Below, piece after piece: positions 58,870-64,000 of a stretch of DNA of 64,000 nt. Where the stretch lies: NCBI RefSeq assembly GCF_016859285.1, contig NC_053403.1, positions 3,865,948-3,929,947 of the forward strand, in the 5' to 3' direction. Below the pieces are notes generated by a model. That model saw only the letters and a list, made by a program, of their open reading frames with translations. It searched no databases and was not told the origin of the DNA. How positions within the stretch are numbered: position 1 is the stretch's first letter; every line of letters begins with the position of its first letter. The DNA is from Xiphias gladius. Lineage: Eukaryota; Chordata; Actinopteri; Istiophoriformes; Xiphiidae. Position numbers and translations under genes: made by a program.

Positions 58870-59390
58870 ACATGTCTGCAGACTAATCTGCAGATTATAT
58901 TCTTGATTTCTTTGGGTTCGCTTCAAAACATTTGGTCTATAAAATGTTAGGAAATTGTGGGGGGGGGCATCACAATATCCCGGAAACTCATGGTGATGTC
59001 CTCAAATGTCTTGTTTTTTTCTTACAAATTGTCCCAAAGCTCAAGGTGTATTCAGTTTACTATCACATAAGACAAAAAAGTAAAATCAGTCATATTCATA
59101 ACAAAAATGTAAAACATTCTCTTGTTTCATCCTCTCAAAATGTGGGGAGATTTTATTATTTTTAGATTACTGTAACCAAACATCTTTGGGTTTTGGACCG
59201 TTGGTCTGACAACACAAAACATCTGAAGAGGTCAGCTTTGGCTATAGGATACTGCAACAGGCATTTTTCATTGTTTTCTAACATTTTAAAATCCAGCCAA
59301 CCAATTAATTCAGCATTTAAAATGATTAGAATATATCACAAGATTAACTGATTAAAAAAAAAAATAATAATAATTGTTAGTTGAAGCCTT
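58870..59390. repeat. Two adjoining 'GGGCTGCAAC' element copies
   Basis: TTTGGTCTATAAAATGTTAG, GATGTCCTCAAATGTCTTG, AGTTTACTATCACATAAGAC (first part) and TTTGGGTTTTGGACCGTTGG, CATTTTTCATTGTTTTCTAA, TAATTGTTAGTTGAAGCCTT (second part). The two halves may be one full element with an insertion or duplication. Confidence 0.5.
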
Positions 59391-59459
59391 ATAATATTGA
59401 CAAATTGTTTAAGTTGATTTATCAAACATGAATCAAATAGTTGTTTATTTAAACATCCA

Positions 59460-59800
59460 GCAGATACAGAGCAACGTTATCACTCATCTGGAGGCGTGTT
59501 TCTGGCTGCCTGGCAAGTGTAAGTCCAATACTCCCTGTTTTTGGTCTCCACCAGCTCCTGAGGGAAATATCTGGATCTTTAGCTGCTAAATGCTCCACTA
59601 TGTTCACCAGCTAGTCACAAACTGTGCCTGTCTGCTGTTTGCTGCTGAGCTGGCAAAACAATAGCAAGGTTGCGGATCGGAAACTGAAACAATGAGCAGA
59701 AACGCACTATAATAGATTCATGTGATAATTCCCTGTAGCAATGAGCAACCCCTTCCACATTGTCATTTGATACACTGTTATTACAAAAAATACTGATAGC
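59460..59800 (+). repeat. Teleost interspersed repeat (CTGCTAAATGCTCCACTATG type)
   Basis: AAGTGTAAGTCCAATACTCC, CACCAGCTCCTGAGGGAAAT and GCTGCTAAATGCTCCACTAT then GTTCACCAGCTAGT recur in many fish genomes from memory; no frame or RNA structure is seen. Confidence 0.4.
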
Positions 59801-60351
59801 AGCCCCTTGAATTTGACAGTTTGTTCTCATTTGTTCATCCTGATCTGTTTGATGATCTGCAGATATCGGCTGTCAGGTTTTTCTGGTGCACATCCATCCA
59901 AAGAGAAAATGGGAGTATCACCTGGAGTGAGGTGTGTCACTTCCTTTAGCAGCCTTTTCGTTTTTTTTTTTTTTTTTTCACCCGACAAACCGAATTTAAA
60001 CAAGAACTGACCGAGGTATGACCAGGATTGAAGTCTGGAACTGGACCCTCTTCGCTTTAGGACAACAAATTAAAAAGCTCAATCGTGTCCATTATTAATA
60101 TTGTTTCATAAGCAGAGGAAAGTCAGTACAGTTATATTCAATAACCTGGAAAGAGTAATACAAAAAGGGACTTCTATTAAACTATGGCTACTGTACAAAC
60201 GCACACATACCGACTCTTATTCAGCCACACAAATAATGCTGTCCGGGTCGTTGACTAAAGAAGATTACATTTTGCTGATCTCACAGATTACCCGTCCAAG
60301 TCCATGTCAGAGAGGGCCAACGTCCTGGTCAGAGTCTGGCTAGACAACCCT

Positions 60352-60353
<2 letters not shown>

Positions 60354-60387
<34 letters not shown>
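60354..60387. repeat. (CA)n microsatellite
   Basis: About 16 CA units. Confidence 0.9.
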
Positions 60388-61081
60388 CCCAACAAGCTAA
60401 ACAAGTGTCAACAGATCCGTACCCCTGTGTGAAAAACAGTAGGTGCAGTACGGGCTGGAAAGAGAGCAAAGACAGAGGGGATTATAGGTTACGGGCTGTC
60501 AACGTACTGTGCTACAGCAGCGACTGCCCCTAACCCAGGACAAAAAGCTCTCATTGAGCATTTCCACTGCTGCATTTGTAATTCTCAATCCTGTAGAGCT
60601 AGGGGAGGGGAAAAAATAAATAAATAAATAAAAAATCCCAGGAATTCTTGAAAGTAAGCATGTAAATAAATAAATATTCAATTCCAAACCACTGAGATGT
60701 TGCTTCACACAGGACCAATAACGTCAGACATGTTTGCTGGCATATGGGAGGCAATTTTCTCTGGATTTTTTTTATTTTTTTAAAAACTTTACACACAAGG
60801 GAGATTTGCAAAGGATTAAAAACTCAGACGACTTTTGCAATTACTTCAAATAACACAGTGACCAGCTAATGCTAGAGCTGTGTGAATAGGTGCTTTGTTA
60901 TTTCAGCTAAGCATTTTAACGTCATCTCCTCTCTTTGTCAAAATGTAAATTCTGATAATCAGGTTATCAAGAGAGAAGAAATATGAGAATATTGTAGAGC
61001 ATTTTCTATTGGTTGCTTGAGTTAAGTTCTCAGTTCATCAAATCAGCACGCCGTCAGATTGGAAGGGGATGGCATGGGTTT

Positions 61082-61640
61082 AGGGCTGCAGCCAACAATT
61101 TTCTCGTCAGATTATTTTTTCAATTAACCTATTAATCGTTTAGTCCAGTGCTTCCCAACCTTTTTTTGTCAGACATACCGCGTCAGTCCTGTAAGATAAA
61201 CTCCAGTACCCTTTCCTGGATACCGCCATTTACTTCCACCATTTCCTTACTTTTGGTTTTTTCACCATCCATCCATTGCCTTTAGCTAACTATTTCAGCC
61301 CTCTATCCACTACTTTGAAGTAATTACAACTTTTATTAATTACTTTACGCTAACTATATACGGCAACTGTATCCATTACATCCAGCTTTCTATTTAAACT
61401 GTTTATCTATACTAAACATGGATCCATTTCAGCCATCACTTTTAAGTAGTTGTTTTTAACTAATGTTTTAGCAAGCGAGCAGTGACATTAAAAGCAAAAA
61501 AAAATAATAATAATTTAATTAAAAAACACCTAATTGGGAACCACTGGTTTAGTCTATAAACTGTCAGAAAATTTAAAAATATTCACAATTTCCAAGAAAT
61601 GGCTTATTTTGTCAAACCAATAGTCCAAAAACACAATACT
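61082..61640. repeat. 'GGGCTGCAAC' element interrupted by a hAT MITE
   Basis: AGGGCTGCAGCCAACAATTT to ATTAATCGTTTAGTC is resumed after the insertion as GTTTAGTCTATAAACTGTCA, GAAAATTTAAAAATATTCAC, AATAGTCCAAAAACACAATA. The right end is replaced by a (CA)n run. Confidence 0.7.
61146..61546. mobile_element. hAT-type MITE with perfect 8-bp target site duplication
   Basis: 401 bp bounded by CAGTGCTTCCCAACC and the inverted CAGTGGTTCCCAATT, flanked on both sides by GTTTAGTC (61138-61145 and 61547-61554). An 8-bp duplication and CAGTG...CCCAA ends are hallmarks of hAT elements (Charlie-like ends). No transposase is encoded. Confidence 0.88.
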
Positions 61641-61649
61641 TAATTTGCA

Positions 61650-61653
<4 letters not shown>

Positions 61654-61722
<69 letters not shown>
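61654..61722. repeat. (CA)n microsatellite
   Basis: About 34 CA units, the longest in the window. Confidence 0.95.
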
Positions 61723-61725
<3 letters not shown>

Positions 61726-62697
61726 AAAAACTGCAAATCACCACAATTAAGAATAGATAAGAATAAGTAATTTAGAAAAACCTATTAACCTAACATCAAT
61801 TATCAAATATGTAAGGTTACTGAACTGCCAATCAGCTATTTGATCAGACTGTTTCAGCATCACATGGGTTACACTTATCAAAACAAAATAATCAGTTACA
61901 TGAAGCCACTAACAATAGTTAGACAGAAATATCATTACAGATATATATATATCCACGACAGGATCGACACTGCTGCCACCAGCTTAGCTTTCAACATGAA
62001 CTTGGCACATCTCGTTCATCAAATTTCACTGTAATACCTCTGATCTTTCAGTCACTCGTGGGCAATTTAGTAACAGCAAAGAGTAGGAAAAACAACCACT
62101 CTAACAATATCTGCTGTGTTCTGGCCAGTCAGACGAACAGTACTTCACTGTGTACACGTCCAAACGTTTTAATTTGCTAAAGTTAAGTCCCCGTCCTGAG
62201 GGTGTCTTTCAGAACAAACTTTTCCACATGAAGTGAATGCCGGCCAGATAGCTGATAACCCCCGCTGCTTACTCACTTTCGTGCTTTAAGGTCACTTTTT
62301 GCTTTTAACAAGAAAATCCCCTGAATGTGATTGTGTCTCTGGTTCCAGGGCACCAGTGCAAGAGAAAGCAGCTTTGCTTCTGTTGTCTGTCATCCGATTA
62401 GTTAAGGGCCTCCTGTTGTGAAAATAAAAAAAAAGTAAGCTTCACACTGCCTCAATGCATTTGTAATTAAAGCAGATGGTACCGTAAACTGAAAGTTTTT
62501 TTTTTTTTGCCCTCTTGCCAAATTCACGAAAGAGTCACTCAAAAAGATTCAGGTCACTTTAACAGATTTTTTTTTGAAAAAGAGAACACTTTGAACAAAC
62601 CCAGGTTTTTTCTTTTCTAGTTTTGGAAAATAAAACATCAACTCACTCTTTCACTCCAGATTTTTCCAAACCAACTACATTTGAGTGCAATCAGAAA

Positions 62698-63030
62698 TAA
62701 GAGCTGAAACAATTGCTTGATTAAATCGATTGGTTGATCGACAGAAAATTTACCTGCAACTATTTTGATAATCAATTTTTTAAGCAAAAAATTTGAAATA
62801 TTTGCTGTTTCTAGCTTCTCAAATAGGAGAATGTGATGCTATTTTTGTCACACACACATGACAGTAAACTGAATATTGGACTGTTGGTCAGACAAAACAA
62901 GCCATTTGACTAATTCACCATGGTTGGTGGGAAAGTATAAATAAAGTATATTTATTGTCATTTTATAGACAAAACAATCAAAAATAATTTGCAGATTAAT
63001 CAATAATGAAAATCATCATTACTTACAGTT
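62698..63030. repeat. 'GGGCTGCAAC' element, near full-length copy
   Basis: AAGAGCTGAAACAATTGCTT, TTGCTGTTTCTAGCTTCTCA, TATTGGACTGTTGGTCAGAC, TCATTTTATAGACAAAACAA and GATTAATCAATAATGAAAAT in family order. A further fragment of the family is visible at 63160-63245. Confidence 0.65.
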
Positions 63031-63410
63031 CTATCCACCACTAACCAATCATAGTGTTCTCTATCGGCAAAAAAAAAAAAGGTAGTAATTCAGTAGTGTA
63101 AAATGAAACAGAGTATTTAATAAAATACAATAACAAATGTAAAACATTTTTCACTACTGATGTTTGAGACCAAATGATTAATTTATTAAAAAGCGAAAAT
63201 AATCTGCAATTGATGATGATGATAAATTATCATTAGTTGAACCCTGAGCAGCAGCTATGCCATTTCAATCAGCAATCTTATGAAAGCATCTGTGTGCTCT
63301 GGAGTGTATACAGCACTAAATTATCGCATTTAGTGCAAAACACACCACAAAAATCCGGTCAGTCTCTTGACTGGAATAAACCCTGCAAAGACAAAATCCA
63401 AAAGGCCATT

Positions 63411-63560
63411 TTTTTTCCCCCTCAATGATGGAAACGCTGCAGGCCCAGATGGCGTTCCTGCTGGTGCCCAGAAAACTGATGTAAATACTTCAAGCATATT
63501 CCAAGCATGCTGCACAAACCAGGAGGAGGCAGTTCCACAGGAGATAAAAAGAGGCCTTAC
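63411..63560 (+). pseudogene. Non-LTR retrotransposon reverse transcriptase remnant
   Basis: The frame reads NDGNAAGPDGVPAGAQKTDV then NTSSIFQACCTNQEEAVP. AAGPDGVP-A is the conserved start of the RT domain in LINEs (K-A-A-G-P-D-G-I/V-P), followed by a (V/I)F..IF helix and an (C)VP. The frame runs only about 50 codons; no catalytic YADD is nearby. Confidence 0.55.
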
Positions 63561-63841
63561 ACATTTGCATTAGTATTACAGAAAACCTCTGAGACCACTG
63601 CAAATAGAGGTCTGCAGCGATCAAACTGCCGCCCTGCAATTCAGACAGAAGCAATCGATCGAGTATCCCTGGTTTATTAGGTTGATTTGCCAGCTGCAGT
63701 TGATGTGGTGTAGGCTTTAAAAACTGCCCCGTATGAATGCAAATGCTAGTCGTTTATCACAAGCACATGAGCAACGGAATGAAAATGACCTGTACCACAA
63801 CACCTGTACAGTCCCTAAAACTAGAGGCAGAAAAAAAAAAA

Positions 63842-63873
<32 letters not shown>
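63842..63873. repeat. (CA)n microsatellite
   Basis: About 16 CA units after an A-run. Confidence 0.9.
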
Positions 63874-63875
<2 letters not shown>

Positions 63876-64000
63876 GGAGCCTTTTGTTTTCCATTTCCAA
63901 ACATTTGACTATGAGCCTTTTGTACTCCGGGTTTTATGAAGTGCAGATATTTATCTAGCCTTAGCCACTATTCATCATGATTTTTTTTTTTTAGCTGCAA

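Larger units (their letters stand above)
57470..64000. other. Region upstream of dnajc5ga, no gene found
   Basis: The non-coding first exon(s) and promoter of dnajc5ga must lie here but were not located. The stretch is dominated by repeats (listed separately), (CA)n tracts, poly(T) and A-runs. The next gene of the human block (SLC30A3) is not visible. Confidence 0.5.

Noticed and set aside
57470..64000. slc30a3 (next gene in the human block)
   Set aside because: No zinc-transporter exon was seen in this stretch; the gene may lie outside the window or be absent.
1..64000. CRISPR arrays, operons, prophage, tRNA or rRNA genes
   Set aside because: The repeats are microsatellites or transposons, genes are split by introns, and no tRNA cloverleaf or rRNA sequence was recognised by eye.

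Overview
The window is vertebrate nuclear DNA, most likely from a ray-finned (teleost, probably percomorph) fish. The evidence is split genes with GT-AG introns, dense (CA)n microsatellites, many short teleost-type interspersed repeats, and a urotensin I-like hormone precursor. There are no operons, phage or bacterial features. Almost all real coding sequence sits in short exons, so exons were assigned by joining reading frames across splice sites and comparing with remembered vertebrate protein families. No database search was possible.

Layout: (1) 960-1063 (+) is a possible last exon of gtf3c2, supported mainly by gene order. (2) mpv17 (+), coding exons 2868-18827, 177 aa. Its 7.7 kb intron 4 carries a recent 1.5 kb tandem duplication with a degraded hAT-type BED zinc finger. 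(3) uts1/ucn (+), promoter and exon 1 at about 21904-22050, coding exon 22556-22978, a 140 aa precursor of a 41-residue amidated CRH-family peptide. (4) About 7 kb of non-coding, repeat-bearing DNA. (5) trim54/MuRF3 (-), eight coding exons 41482-30208, 371 aa, including a 23-nt microexon at 32420-32442. (6) 41483-50700: AT-rich upstream DNA with microsatellites and a candidate muscle promoter. (7) dnajc5ga, a cysteine-string protein (-), coding exons 57457-52291, 223 aa. Downstream, three exon-like open segments at 51405-50727 (-) continue its frame past the TGA. (8) 57458-64000: intergenic DNA full of repeats, including a nested hAT-type element with a perfect 8-bp target duplication and a non-LTR retrotransposon remnant.

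Order and orientation match what I recall of the human 2p23.3 block GTF3C2-MPV17-UCN-TRIM54-DNAJC5G. The genes do not form a pathway: mpv17 acts in the mitochondrial inner membrane, uts1 is a secreted stress peptide, trim54 is a sarcomere and microtubule ubiquitin ligase, and dnajc5ga is a synaptic-vesicle type co-chaperone. They are neighbours by ancient synteny.

The best candidates for something undescribed are the in-frame exon chain after the dnajc5ga stop codon, and splice sites built from microsatellites in trim54: a donor at the first GT of a (GT)n tract, and a (GA)n tract serving as the polypyrimidine tract of the 23-nt microexon.
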